A DNA stretch of 64,000 bases, from NCBI GenBank assembly GCA_016292745.1, contig JAEDFO010000001.1:62001-126000 (forward strand), in the 5' to 3' direction. A model generated the notes under the pieces. That model ran no database searches. It had not been told where the DNA came from and worked only from the letters and a program-made list of their open reading frames with translations. Below, piece by piece: positions 1-9,893 of the stretch. The translations under genes and the position numbers were made by a program. Source of the DNA: Muribaculaceae bacterium. GTDB taxonomy: Bacteria; Bacteroidota; Bacteroidia; Bacteroidales; Muribaculaceae. How positions within the stretch are numbered: the first letter of the stretch is position 1; the number at the start of each line of letters is the position of its first letter.

Positions 1-1751
1 TAATGATAAATCAAGAAATCGACCGTCTTCGACTTGCAACTACATCGGCCCTGTTGTCGGGACGTCGCGATATTATTGTTGTATCATCGGTTTCGTGTCT
101 TTATGGCATGGGTAACCCAGATGATTTCGATAAGAATATTATCCACATCAAGGTCGGGACCGATATTGGTCGTAATAAATTTCTCCGCATGCTTGTCGAT
201 TCGCTATATTCACGCACCGAGCACGCTCTTGAGCGAGGACAGTTCCGTGTAAAAGGTGATACAGTTGACATTGCATTAGCATACGAAGAAATTATGATTC
301 GTGTGGTGTTCTGGGGCGATGATATAGAAAGCATCCAGAATGTTAGTCCTGACACCGGTGTGGTTATTGAGGAATTCATGGAATTCAAGATTTATCCAGC
401 AAATATATTTGTAACCACAAAGGAGCGGGCTGCCCTTGCTTTGGCTCAAATAGAATTAGACCTTGGCGAGCAGGTGCAGCAGTTCTACAACGAAGGTCGA
501 AGCCTTGAAGCCAAACGGCTTCAGGAACGCGTTTCGTATGATATCGAGATGATTCGTGAAGTAGGTTATTGTTCAGGCATTGAGAATTATTCAAGATATT
601 TCGACGGTCGTAAGTCGGGTGTGCGTCCGTTCTGCTTGCTCGATTATTTCCCGAAGGATTTCCTGACAATCATTGACGAAAGTCATGTTACTATTCCGCA
701 AATCCGTGCAATGTACGGAGGCGACATGTCACGGAAAATGAATCTTGTTCAATACGGTTTCCGATTGTCGGCTGCAATTGATAATCGTCCGCTAAAATTC
801 GAGGAATTCGAGAGCCTTACACATCAGGCAATATATGTAAGTGCCACTCCAGCAGACTATGAGCTTGAACGAAGCGAAGGCGTTGTTGTTGAGCAGATTA
901 TACGTCCAACCGGATTGCTCGACCCTGCCATATCAGTGCGATCGTCGCATGGCCAGATCGATGATTTGCTCGATGAAATACAGACTCGTATCGAAAGGCA
1001 TGAACGAGTGTTGGTAACGGCACTTACAAAGCGTATGGCTGAAGAATTATGTGCTTATCTGCTTAAATTGAATATTAAATGCTCCTATATCCACTCTGAC
1101 GTCGACACCATGGAGCGTATACAGATTCTCGACGATTTGCGTTCCGGAGCGATTGATGTGCTTATCGGCGTCAATCTGTTACGCGAGGGCCTTGATTTGC
1201 CTGAAGTGTCGCTTGTAGCTATTCTTGATGCCGACAAGGAGGGATTCTTGAGGTCTCATAGGTCGTTGACTCAGACAGCAGGTCGCGCAGCACGCAATAT
1301 AAATGGATTGGTGATAATGTATGCCGACAAGATAACCGAGTCGATGCAAAAGACAATTGATGAAACAGAACGTCGTCGCGAACACCAACTGGCATATAAT
1401 GCCCAGCATGGAATTGTCCCGAAGGCCATTATTAAGGAACGTAATCTCATTGTGGGTCAGGAACGTTCGGCAGAGGACAACAGGAACGATATCACCCGAC
1501 GTGCAGATATAGCCAACCATGACTATGCATATTCAATGCAACAACTTTGTACCGATGAATACCAGACGACATCGGGCATAGCCGCCGACCCCGTTATTAA
1601 ATATATGTCGGGTGGAGATTTTGACAAGACAATTGAAATGGTAAAGGCGAAAATGATTGATGCTGCCAAGAAAATGGATTTTGTTGCGGCGGCTCAATAT
1701 CGCGACGAGATGTTAAAACTTGAGGATATTAAGCAGCATGCAAACAGATAA
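1..1751 (+). CDS. uvrB: UvrB, excinuclease ABC subunit B (5' end outside window)
   Basis: UvrB is the damage-verifying, helicase-like subunit of the UvrABC nucleotide excision repair nuclease. The frame is open from the first base, and the first in-frame ATG (base 3) is internal, since it lies just before the conserved block SALLSGRRDIIVV. The visible 582 residues carry the DESH box (IIDESHVTIPQ), the second helicase domain ending in QTAGRAARN, and a C-terminal UVR domain in the last 40 residues (AAAQYRDEM) that contacts UvrC. The N-terminal Walker A motif and the beta-hairpin that grips DNA must lie upstream; family members are about 670-680 residues. The last codons overlap the start of the next gene, which suggests cotranscription. 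Identity is very secure. Confidence 0.97.
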   Translation, partial: MINQEIDRLRLATTSALLSGRRDIIVVSSVSCLYGMGNPDDFDKNIIHIKVGTDIGRNKFLRMLVDSLYSRTEHALERGQFRVKGDTVDIALAYEEIMIRVVFWGDDIESIQNVSPDTGVVIEEFMEFKIYPANIFVTTKERAALALAQIELDLGEQVQQFYNEGRSLEAKRLQERVSYDIEMIREVGYCSGIENYSRYFDGRKSGVRPFCLLDYFPKDFLTIIDESHVTIPQIRAMYGGDMSRKMNLVQYGFRLSAAIDNRPLKFEEFESLTHQAIYVSATPADYELERSEGVVVEQIIRPTGLLDPAISVRSSHGQIDDLLDEIQTRIERHERVLVTALTKRMAEELCAYLLKLNIKCSYIHSDVDTMERIQILDDLRSGAIDVLIGVNLLREGLDLPEVSLVAILDADKEGFLRSHRSLTQTAGRAARNINGLVIMYADKITESMQKTIDETERRREHQLAYNAQHGIVPKAIIKERNLIVGQERSAEDNRNDITRRADIANHDYAYSMQQLCTDEYQTTSGIAADPVIKYMSGGDFDKTIEMVKAKMIDAAKKMDFVAAAQYRDEMLKLEDIKQHANR

Positions 1752-3654
1752 ACCATATAAACAACCTTGGCTTCCAACCACTAAAAAAGAAATTGAGCGA
1801 TTGGGCTGGGATTATATAGACGTCATTCTATTTTCTGGTGATGCTTATATCGACCACCCTTCTATGGGCTGTGCAGTCATTGGTCGAGTGCTTGAAAGTG
1901 CCGGATATCGAGTTGCAATTGTTCCACAACCTAATTGGCAGGATGATTTACGTGACTTTTCCAAGCTGGGTGCACCACGGCTGTTCTTTGGTGTAAGTGC
2001 CGGTGCCATGGACTCGATGGTAAATCACTATACAGCTGCACGCCGATTACGCAGCAATGACGCATATACTCCTAACGGTCGTGCCGGAGCCCGTCCGGAT
2101 TACCCTACCATTGTATATACAAAAGCTTTGCGCAAACTATTCCCGGATGTGCCAATCGTTGTTGGTGGCATTGAGGCTTCGTTGCGCCGTTTTTCTCATT
2201 ACGACTATTGGGCCGATGAATTGAGACACTCAATTCTATTGGATTCGGCAGCAGATATCTTGGTTTATGGAATGGGAGAACGCCCTATTCTTGAAATTGC
2301 CAAACGGTTAAGTGAAGGACACTCAATTAAATCGCTTGTTGACATACCACAGACAGTGGTTTCGCTTTCTTTGTCATCTTTGCCAGAACAAACCGATTCG
2401 GAATCTGACTTTGTGCTTCATTCGTTCAGTGAATGCAAGGCAAACAAATTAAATCAGGCCGAGAATTTTAAAATTATTGAAATCGAATCGAATAAATGGG
2501 AAGGACGCACGTTGTGGCAAGTATCTGACGGTGTCGTAATAAAGGCAAACCGACAATACCCTCCTTTGACTCAACAGGAAATTGATTCATTCTACGATTT
2601 GCCATATACACGTTTGCCCCACCCTCGTTATCGTGGTAAAACTATTCCGGCCTACGAGATGATTCGCCATTCAATAACAATGCACCGTGGTTGCTTTGGC
2701 GGCTGTGCTTTCTGCACAATTTCTGCTCATCAAGGTAAATTCATATCTTCGCGAAGCAAACAATCGATATTGAATGAGGCCAAGAAGATTATTGGAATGG
2801 ATGATTTCAAAGGCTATATTTCCGATTTGGGCGGTCCATCAGCAAATATGTATATGATGCATGGTTGCGATATCGAAATATGCAAGAGTTGCAAGCGGCC
2901 ATCGTGTTTGCATCCGATTCCTTGTAAGAATTTGAGAAATGACCATAGCCCACTTCTCGATGTTTATCGTGCTGTTGACAACCTACCGGGAATTAAGAAA
3001 TCGTTTATTGGCAGTGGCGTCCGTTACGATTTGGCGATGCATAAGAATACTGATGCCTCGATTAACAAGGCCAATCGTGAATATATTGAAGAACTGATTG
3101 CCCGCCATGTGTCAGGTCGTCTGAAAGTTGCACCAGAACATACGAGTGATGCAGTTTTGAATGTAATGAGGAAGCCAAATTTTGCATTGTTTAATGAGTT
3201 TAAAGTCATTTTCGACAATGTAAACCGCAAGCATGGCTTGAATCAGCAGCTTATCCCTTATTTCATATCCTCTCATCCCGGCTGTCATGAAGCGGATATG
3301 GCTGAGTTGGCTGTCGCTACTAAAAATCTGAATTTTCATCTGGAGCAAGTTCAGGATTTTACCCCCACTCCAATGACTGTTTCAACTGAGGCCTATTACA
3401 CTGGAGTTCATCCCTATACTTTGCAACCTGTTTTTACTGCTAAGTCTCCAAAGGAAAAGTTGGCTCAACGAAAATATTTCTTCTGGTATTTGCAGGAAAA
3501 CAAATCTGACATAATATCGTCGTTAAAACGTATAGGTCGCCTCGACCTAATTGATAAATTGTATCCTAATCAGTCATCGTATTGCGCCAATAAACCTCGA
3601 CGTGCTGTCGAGGCACACAATAAATCAAGAAAGAATTCTAAAAACAAAAAATAA
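1738..3654 (+). CDS. YgiQ family radical SAM protein
   Basis: This is a long radical SAM protein of the YgiQ (UPF0313) family, whose substrate is not known. The N-terminal block (GDAYIDHPSMGCAVIGRVLE, then FFGVSAGAMDSMVNHYT and GGIEASLRR) is typical of the family. The SAM-cluster motif is RGCFGGCAFC, with the three cysteines near residues 319, 323 and 326. Conserved ISDLGGPSANMYM and VAPEHT segments follow. I chose ATG 1738 because the protein then begins just before the conserved WLPTTKKEIERLGW block; ATG 1720 in the same frame would add six residues. Either start overlaps the end of uvrB, and the stop shares one base with the ATG of the next gene. The three genes therefore look like one transcription unit. 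Confidence 0.93.
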   Translation: MQTDKPYKQPWLPTTKKEIERLGWDYIDVILFSGDAYIDHPSMGCAVIGRVLESAGYRVAIVPQPNWQDDLRDFSKLGAPRLFFGVSAGAMDSMVNHYTAARRLRSNDAYTPNGRAGARPDYPTIVYTKALRKLFPDVPIVVGGIEASLRRFSHYDYWADELRHSILLDSAADILVYGMGERPILEIAKRLSEGHSIKSLVDIPQTVVSLSLSSLPEQTDSESDFVLHSFSECKANKLNQAENFKIIEIESNKWEGRTLWQVSDGVVIKANRQYPPLTQQEIDSFYDLPYTRLPHPRYRGKTIPAYEMIRHSITMHRGCFGGCAFCTISAHQGKFISSRSKQSILNEAKKIIGMDDFKGYISDLGGPSANMYMMHGCDIEICKSCKRPSCLHPIPCKNLRNDHSPLLDVYRAVDNLPGIKKSFIGSGVRYDLAMHKNTDASINKANREYIEELIARHVSGRLKVAPEHTSDAVLNVMRKPNFALFNEFKVIFDNVNRKHGLNQQLIPYFISSHPGCHEADMAELAVATKNLNFHLEQVQDFTPTPMTVSTEAYYTGVHPYTLQPVFTAKSPKEKLAQRKYFFWYLQENKSDIISSLKRIGRLDLIDKLYPNQSSYCANKPRRAVEAHNKSRKNSKNKK

Positions 3655-5747
3655 TGAGAGATTTTAAGTTTATTTCAATTATGGCATCTGTATTGTCATT
3701 AGTAACAGTAACTGGTTGCGACACAGTAAAATCAGGATCTGAAGAAATTATCGAAAAGCCTGAATATACTGTTGTCGATGGGAAGTTCACTCCTGAGTTA
3801 CTCGAAGCATTCGGACGTGTTGCCAGTCCGGTAGTATCGCCTGATGGCACTAAAATCCTTTATTCCGTAGGTTTTGAAAGCATCAAGCAGAACAAAGGCA
3901 ATCGCGAACTATGGGTAATGGACATTAACGGTGAAAACCAAAAGCGATTAACTCACACTGCAGAATCGGAATCGAATGCTGTGTGGATTGATGGCGGTAA
4001 TAAAATTGCTTTCACATCAAAAGCCGATAATGGTGTGCAGATTTTTGTTATGAATGCCGACGGAACCGACAGAAAGCAAATCTCTAATGTAGAGGCTGGA
4101 GTTGAAGGATTCCTTTTCTCTCCTAATGAGAGCAAAGTGATGTATATCTCTACAGTAAAATGGAAAGACACCGCGAAAGACAAATATCCCGACCTTGATA
4201 AGACTTCAGGCCGTGTTATCGATGATTTGATGTATAAGCATTGGGATGAATGGGTTGAAAACATTCCACACCCATTTGTTGCTGATTTTGATGGCAAAAG
4301 CATATCAAACGCCATAGATATTATGGAAGGTGAACCATTTGAAGCTCCAATGCGCCCGTTTGGTGGTTCGGAATCGTTCTCATGGTCACCTGATGGTAAG
4401 AAATTGCTTTACGTATCTCGCAAAAAGCAAGGTCTTGACTACTCTGTTTCGACCAATTCCGACATATATAGTTATGACATTGAGTCGAAGACTACAGAAA
4501 ACCTGACTGAAGGCATGTTGGGCTATGACACAAACCCCGCATATTCACCTGATGGCACTATGATTGCTTGGCTGTCGATGGAACGCAACGGGTATGAAGC
4601 CGATAAGAATCGTATATTCGTAATGAATGTAGAAACCGGTGAAAAGACTGATCTCACTGAGAATTGGGATTATTCAGTCGACCAGATTGCTTGGAAGCCA
4701 AGTTCAAAAGACATTTATTTTATAGCTCCTTATCTTGGCGACACTCCTATCTTCTCAATCAATGTTGAGACCCACGAGATTGCCGATGTGGCTAAAGGTC
4801 AATATGATTATGCCGCTCTCCAGCCGGTAAATGATTCCACTCTTATAACTCTTCGCCATTCAATGCTTGAACCAAACGAAGTTTATAGTGTTGCGGCAGG
4901 TGAAATAAAGCAGCTCACATCGGTTAATGCCGACCTGCTTTCGCAACTCTCTCCTATTACTATTGAACGTCGTATGGTTCCAACAACTGATGGCAAAGAG
5001 ATGCTTACATGGGTACTCTTGCCTCCGAACTTCGAAAAGACAAAGAAATATCCGGCTATACTTTATTGCCAAGGTGGACCTCAATCTGCTGTCAGCCAAT
5101 TCTGGTCGTACCGTTGGAATCTCCGTTTGATGGCCTCACAGGGATATGTCGTGATTGCTCCTAACCGTCGCGGTTTGCCTGGTTTTGGAACAGAATGGAA
5201 CGAACAAATTTCCGGCGACTATGGCGGTCAAAACATGAAGGACTATTTTGCTGCTGTTGATGCAGTTAAGACAGAACCATGGGTAGATGAGACAAAAATC
5301 GGCGCTGTCGGTGCCAGCTACGGTGGATTCTCGGTATATTGGCTTGCAGGACATCATGAAAACCGCTTTGCAGCATTCATTGCTCATGCTGGAATATTCA
5401 ACCTTGAGGCTCAATATCTTGAAACGGAGGAAATGTGGTTTGCCAATTGGGATATGGGCGGCGCTTATTGGGATAAGAATAATGCTATAGCACAAAATAC
5501 TTTTGCAAATTCTCCTCATAGATTTGTCGACAAATGGAATGCTCCAATCATGATTACTGTTGGAGAGAAGGATTATAGAATCGTTGCTACTCAGGGTATG
5601 CAGGCATTCAATGCTGCTAAACTCCGTGGAATTCCGACCCGGATGGTCGTATTCCCGGATGAGAATCATTGGATACTCAAACCACAAAATGCTTTGCTTT
5701 GGCAGCGCGAATTCTTTGCTTGGCTCGACCAATGGTTGAAGAACTAA
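3654..5747 (+). CDS. S9 family prolyl oligopeptidase-type lipoprotein peptidase
   Basis: This is a serine peptidase of the prolyl oligopeptidase family (S9), probably cleaving oligopeptides in the envelope. A lipoprotein signal is visible: a charged start, a hydrophobic stretch and the lipobox VTGC with Cys22. Residues about 45-430 hold repeated beta-propeller blades (SPDGTKI, SPNESKV, SPDGKKL, SPDGTMI). The C-terminal alpha/beta hydrolase carries the catalytic triad Ser555 (GASYGGFS), Asp640 (GEKDYR) and His672 (ENHWI). At 697 residues it has the usual length. The start overlaps the previous stop by one base. A strong bidirectional terminator follows, so this is the last gene of the uvrB unit. 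The exact specificity (dipeptidyl peptidase or acylaminoacyl peptidase) cannot be read from the sequence. Confidence 0.92.
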   Translation: MRDFKFISIMASVLSLVTVTGCDTVKSGSEEIIEKPEYTVVDGKFTPELLEAFGRVASPVVSPDGTKILYSVGFESIKQNKGNRELWVMDINGENQKRLTHTAESESNAVWIDGGNKIAFTSKADNGVQIFVMNADGTDRKQISNVEAGVEGFLFSPNESKVMYISTVKWKDTAKDKYPDLDKTSGRVIDDLMYKHWDEWVENIPHPFVADFDGKSISNAIDIMEGEPFEAPMRPFGGSESFSWSPDGKKLLYVSRKKQGLDYSVSTNSDIYSYDIESKTTENLTEGMLGYDTNPAYSPDGTMIAWLSMERNGYEADKNRIFVMNVETGEKTDLTENWDYSVDQIAWKPSSKDIYFIAPYLGDTPIFSINVETHEIADVAKGQYDYAALQPVNDSTLITLRHSMLEPNEVYSVAAGEIKQLTSVNADLLSQLSPITIERRMVPTTDGKEMLTWVLLPPNFEKTKKYPAILYCQGGPQSAVSQFWSYRWNLRLMASQGYVVIAPNRRGLPGFGTEWNEQISGDYGGQNMKDYFAAVDAVKTEPWVDETKIGAVGASYGGFSVYWLAGHHENRFAAFIAHAGIFNLEAQYLETEEMWFANWDMGGAYWDKNNAIAQNTFANSPHRFVDKWNAPIMITVGEKDYRIVATQGMQAFNAAKLRGIPTRMVVFPDENHWILKPQNALLWQREFFAWLDQWLKN

Positions 5748-5769
5748 TTACTTGATAACTTAAATAAAA

Positions 5770-5803
5770 GCCCCGATAATTGGAATAGACCAGTTATCGG
5801 GGC
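5770..5803. terminator. Bidirectional intrinsic terminator between convergent genes
   Basis: A ten-base-pair perfect stem (GCCCCGATAA at 5770-5779 with TTATCGGGGC at 5794-5803) encloses a short inner TGG/CCA pairing. It is flanked by A-rich sequence on the left and T-rich sequence on the right. It sits between the S9 peptidase and trxB, which converge, so it can stop transcription from both sides. Confidence 0.9.
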
Positions 5804-5825
5804 AATATTTATGAACAACTGTTTC

Positions 5826-6770
5826 TTACATTCTGTGGTTGGCTATGAAACGCTCAGCATCCAGAGCAGCTTTGCATCCAGAACCGGCAGCTACAATAGC
5901 CTGCTGATAATTCGGGTCGGCAACATCACCAGCTGCAAATACACCCTCTACTGATGTAGAAGTGGTTCCGTTCTTAGTAACAATGAATCCTTTATCATCG
6001 AGCTCAATCTTGCCGGCAAGAAACTCTGTGTTAGGATGATGTCCGATTGCAAGGAAAAAGCCATCGATGTCAATCTCGAAATGCTCTTCACTTTCTGTAC
6101 CTGCAAAGCGAACGAGTTGCGCTTTCTTCAATGTCTTTTCGCCGGATAGGCCGACAGTGTTGGTGTTGTAAAGGATTTCGATGTTGTCAATACCTTCTAC
6201 GCGATTTTGCATTGCCTTTGAAGCTCTCAAATAATCCTTGCGAACAATCATGTAAACTTTTTTTGCAAGGTTAGCAAGATAAGATGCTTCTTCACAAGCT
6301 GTGTCGCCACCGCCAACTACAGCCACTGTTTTTCCACGATAGAAGAATCCATCACATGTAGCACATGCTGATACTCCGCGTCCGCTGAATGTCTTTTCGT
6401 CTGCCAAACCTAAATATTTTGCCGATGCTCCTGAACAAATAATAATGGTTTCTGCATTTACTACAGTCCCATCATCTATTTTAGCAACGAACGGACGATT
6501 TGAGAAATCTACATCTGTTACTATACCCGACCGGATATCGGCATTGAATCTCAATGCCTGATTTCGGAAATCTTCCATCATGTCGAATCCGTTAACCCCC
6601 TCGGGATATCCGGGGAAATTCTCCACGTCGGTAGTCGTCGTAAGCTGTCCGCCGGGTTGTAATCCTTCATAGAGTACTGGCGACAGATTGGCACGTGATG
6701 CGTAGATAGCTGCTGTGTATCCAGCAGGGCCTGAACCAATAATCAGGCACTTCGTATTTATACTTTCCAT
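5826..6770 (-). CDS. trxB: Thioredoxin reductase
   Basis: TrxB is an NADPH-dependent flavoprotein that reduces thioredoxin in the cytoplasm. The FAD-binding GSGPAG motif is at residues 12-17, the redox-active pair Cys136/Cys139 lies in ACATCDG, the NADPH-binding GGGDTACEEA follows near 153-162, and the C-terminal FAD motif FAAGDV is present. The length of 314 residues is normal. It is the last gene of a minus-strand run, starting 12 bases after the LolA-like gene ends, and it is followed by a bidirectional terminator. The assignment is secure. Confidence 0.97.
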   Translation of the reverse strand: MESINTKCLIIGSGPAGYTAAIYASRANLSPVLYEGLQPGGQLTTTTDVENFPGYPEGVNGFDMMEDFRNQALRFNADIRSGIVTDVDFSNRPFVAKIDDGTVVNAETIIICSGASAKYLGLADEKTFSGRGVSACATCDGFFYRGKTVAVVGGGDTACEEASYLANLAKKVYMIVRKDYLRASKAMQNRVEGIDNIEILYNTNTVGLSGEKTLKKAQLVRFAGTESEEHFEIDIDGFFLAIGHHPNTEFLAGKIELDDKGFIVTKNGTTSTSVEGVFAAGDVADPNYQQAIVAAGSGCKAALDAERFIANHRM

Positions 6771-6782
6771 AAAAATATTGTT

Positions 6783-7400
6783 TTATCGTAAATCAATAAC
6801 AGGTGTTGCTTTAGGAACTTCTGACGCTGAAAATTTGAAAAATTGGGTTTCGTATTTATTAAGTGCTCTATAGCCAGTGATGTGGATTGACGATTGCTGA
6901 CCGTTTGCCATAACAATAACAGCTTTCGTAATGTAGTACGATGTCTTACTTACCGATATAACAATTTCACGATATGTTGATTTCTTTGTTGACTTTGGAA
7001 CCAATTTTAAAACATACGAGTCGGAGTCGTACGATTTAAGAAGTGATACAATATTGTCGGTCTTATAATTTCTTAGCGCAATATATGGATTCATCGATTG
7101 CAATTCCTCATTTGTTGGCGATGTCAAGTTCACTTCTCCTACATCTTTACTGTAGGTCCACAAGTTTTTCCCATCATACCAGCATCTGAGTTCAAGAGTC
7201 TGCAATTTAAAACAGTTGCCCTGCATGATGATGGTGCCTTTCGATGTGTTTTTGCCTGCAGTTATAGCCAAGTTTGCTGACAAGCAAGTCGAAGTCCTAT
7301 ATTTAGTGAGTACGTTCTTCATCACACCGTCGGCATTGACAGCCCAAAGCGACGTTACACATATGATGAATGATGCTAAAAATATGTATCTTAATTTCAT
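6783..7400 (-). CDS. LolA-like outer membrane lipoprotein carrier protein
   Basis: This is a predicted periplasmic protein of 205 residues with a clear signal peptide (hydrophobic core YIFLASFIICVTSLWAV). The body resembles the LolA fold: short beta strands with the pattern KGTIIMQGNCFKL, WYDGKNLWTYSKDVGEVNLTSP and a NPYIAL segment. LolA proteins carry lipoproteins from the inner to the outer membrane. The ATG at 7400 lies two bases after the ftsK stop. An earlier TTG at 7406 would overlap that stop, and I consider it less likely. A LolA-like gene directly downstream of ftsK fits its place in this operon. The sequence is divergent, so the call rests on pattern and context. Confidence 0.75.
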   Translation of the reverse strand: MKLRYIFLASFIICVTSLWAVNADGVMKNVLTKYRTSTCLSANLAITAGKNTSKGTIIMQGNCFKLQTLELRCWYDGKNLWTYSKDVGEVNLTSPTNEELQSMNPYIALRNYKTDNIVSLLKSYDSDSYVLKLVPKSTKKSTYREIVISVSKTSYYITKAVIVMANGQQSSIHITGYRALNKYETQFFKFSASEVPKATPVIDLR

Positions 7401-7402
7401 AA

Positions 7403-9862
7403 TCAAAGCATTTGTGATAGTTGAATTGAATCGATAAGAACCTGACGTGGCTTACCACCCTGAGATGGTCCGACAATTCCTGCTGCCTCAAGTTGGTCCA
7501 TGATTTTCCCGGCACGGTTATAGCCAATGGAGAATCTTCGTTGAAGAGAAGAAGTTGATGCGGTTTGCCCAGTAACAATAAATGCTGCCGCCTCTTCAAA
7601 TAGAGAGTCACGCTCACTGGGGCCGGATGAACCTCCAAAGGCATCGTCGTATGAGTCTTTCTCAGGAATAAATTCCGGTAATTCATAAGGCTCGGCATAT
7701 CCAATCTGGTCGCTGATAAAATCGCATACAGATTCAACCTCGGGGGTATCGATAAATGCGCACTGAACACGCTCAAGTTCACCATTAGCCAGGAATAGCA
7801 TATCACCACGACCGATAAGTTGCTGAGCACCGGAACAATCGAGGATGGTACGGCTGTCGACCATCTGCGACACACGGAATGCTATACGTCCTGGGAAATT
7901 GGCCTTTATCAATCCAGTAATTACATTTGTCGACGGACGCTGTGTGGCAATGATAAGGTGTATACCTACAGCACGTGCTTTTTGTGCTATACGGGCAATT
8001 GGTGTTTCTACTTCCTTGCCGGCAGTCATAATCAAATCGCTGAACTCATCGACAATTACCACAATGTATGGCATAAAGTCGTGTCCTTTCTCCGGATTGA
8101 GAAGGTGATTGAGATACTTGGCGTTATATTCCTTTATATTGCGCACATGGGCATCTTTAAGCAGTTCATAACGATTGTCCATGAGCATTGTGAGCGAATT
8201 CAATGTAGCCACAACTTTAGTAACATCGGTAATTATGGCATCGCCATCGCCCGGCATCTTTGCCAAATAATGGTGCTCAAGTTTGCTGTAAAGGCTAAAC
8301 TCAACCATCTTCGGGTCGATGAGCACAAATTTGAGTTCAGCAGGATGCTTACGATATATAAGCGATGTGATGATGGCATTCAATCCAACCGATTTACCTT
8401 GACCTGTTGCACCGGCAACAAGCAGATGTGGCATCTTGCACAAGTCGGCTATGAAGACTTTGTTGGATATCGTACAACCCATTGCCATCGGCAAGTCGTA
8501 TTTACATTCCTTATATTGTTTCGACTCAATGATTGAACGCATCGAAACAGTTTGGGGTTCTCTATTAGGCACTTCAATACCGATGGTTCCTCGTCCTGGT
8601 ATAGGTGCTATGATGCGTATGCCCAGCGCTGCCAGTTTTAGGGCTATATCGTTCTCAAGATTCTTGATTTTAGATATTCTGACTCCGTCGGCAGGAATAA
8701 TCTCGAAAAGTGTAATTGTTGGACCAACACACACGTCAATCTGTTTTATGTCGATATCGAAGCTGTTTAGAGCTTCAGTAATTCGACGTTTGTTCTCTTC
8801 CTGCTCTTGAATATCAACATTATTCTTCTTGACCGTGATGTCACGAAGTAAATCGATTGGTGGAAATTTGAAACGTGGCAGGCTCTTGGTTGGGTCGATT
8901 ACTTCAAGTTTCTTGTCTGATTTCTCGATTGGCTTGGCAATCGTTATGTCGCCGTTTACAGTTGCTGGCTTAAGATCACTATTATCTGATGAAGGATTTT
9001 TAGCCTCTATGGCTCCGTCCGTACCATGGACATCAGTATCAGCAATAGGTTGCAAATCATCGTTTTCCGGCTCCTTTGGTTCGATGTCAGCAACTGGTTG
9101 TTCCTCAATATTGAATTGAATCGATTCATTCTCGTCTGTGTTGGAATCGGGCCTATCATCTGTCATGGCAACATCGTTTTCGTCGTTGTCCGCACTTTTT
9201 TTGTGTAATATCGATGAAACTTTCGATATAAATTTCATTATTCTGCCGAGGAAAATGATGCAAGCTATGAACAATAGTGCTCCGAGTAACATTAATGTAC
9301 CTGGCAGTCCCATTAAATTAATCAAGAATGTGCTGATATGGTTGCCTGTTTCACCGCCATAGTTTATGTAGCTGGGATTGTATAATGAATATACACCGAG
9401 AGCAACGACAGAAAAAGCAATTAAAACGAGTGAAATCAAAGTAAATGACAGAAGTTTCACACGCTTTGCTCCAAACAACCGTATTCCGAGAACCAACAGC
9501 CATAAGGCTATAATAAAGGATGGAAATCCGAACCATTTATTGATGAACAGTTCAGAAACATAAGCCCCCAACGAACCCATGACATTTTCAATTTTGTTTC
9601 CGCTTATTGCGATATCAATGCACGATTCGTTTATTACTCTGCTCTGGTCGATTGCTCCGGTTTTAATGAATGAAATGAACGAAACAATCATGAAGAATCC
9701 TGCAAAAGCAAACAACAGTCCGAAAAGCATATTGAGTCTGGTTGAGACAAAGAACGAGCTGATTCTATTGCCAAGCGAAGGCTTTTTCGGCTTGTCAGAT
9801 TGTTTGTCGGTAGGTTTATTATGTTCGTCTAATATGTCGGGATTGAATGATTCTTGTTCCAC
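7403..9862 (-). CDS. ftsK: FtsK/SpoIIIE family DNA translocase
   Basis: FtsK is the septum-located DNA pump that clears and resolves chromosomes during division. The N-terminus has about four membrane segments (residues 40-220), followed by an acidic low-complexity linker (about 225-310). The motor domain has Walker A GATGQGKS with Lys490 and a Walker B-type IVVIVDEFSDL. The C-terminal winged-helix gamma domain (LQRRFSIGYNRAGKIMDQLE) recognises orienting DNA sequences. At 819 residues it is normal for Bacteroidetes. The start is GTG at 9862: an in-frame stop lies two codons upstream and the next Met is residue 45, inside the first hydrophobic region. It follows trkH by 31 bases and precedes the LolA-like gene. 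Confidence 0.96.
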   Translation of the reverse strand: MEQESFNPDILDEHNKPTDKQSDKPKKPSLGNRISSFFVSTRLNMLFGLLFAFAGFFMIVSFISFIKTGAIDQSRVINESCIDIAISGNKIENVMGSLGAYVSELFINKWFGFPSFIIALWLLVLGIRLFGAKRVKLLSFTLISLVLIAFSVVALGVYSLYNPSYINYGGETGNHISTFLINLMGLPGTLMLLGALLFIACIIFLGRIMKFISKVSSILHKKSADNDENDVAMTDDRPDSNTDENESIQFNIEEQPVADIEPKEPENDDLQPIADTDVHGTDGAIEAKNPSSDNSDLKPATVNGDITIAKPIEKSDKKLEVIDPTKSLPRFKFPPIDLLRDITVKKNNVDIQEQEENKRRITEALNSFDIDIKQIDVCVGPTITLFEIIPADGVRISKIKNLENDIALKLAALGIRIIAPIPGRGTIGIEVPNREPQTVSMRSIIESKQYKECKYDLPMAMGCTISNKVFIADLCKMPHLLVAGATGQGKSVGLNAIITSLIYRKHPAELKFVLIDPKMVEFSLYSKLEHHYLAKMPGDGDAIITDVTKVVATLNSLTMLMDNRYELLKDAHVRNIKEYNAKYLNHLLNPEKGHDFMPYIVVIVDEFSDLIMTAGKEVETPIARIAQKARAVGIHLIIATQRPSTNVITGLIKANFPGRIAFRVSQMVDSRTILDCSGAQQLIGRGDMLFLANGELERVQCAFIDTPEVESVCDFISDQIGYAEPYELPEFIPEKDSYDDAFGGSSGPSERDSLFEEAAAFIVTGQTASTSSLQRRFSIGYNRAGKIMDQLEAAGIVGPSQGGKPRQVLIDSIQLSQML

Positions 9863-9893
9863 AATCTAAATGTTTTAAATAGTAAAAAATAGA

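Noticed and set aside
5136..5732. 198-codon antisense frame within the S9 peptidase gene
   Set aside because: It covers the catalytic domain of a secure gene and has no family features or ribosome start context.
7820..8536. 238-codon plus-strand frame within ftsK
   Set aside because: It is antisense to the conserved motor domain and carries no motif. It is a shadow frame.
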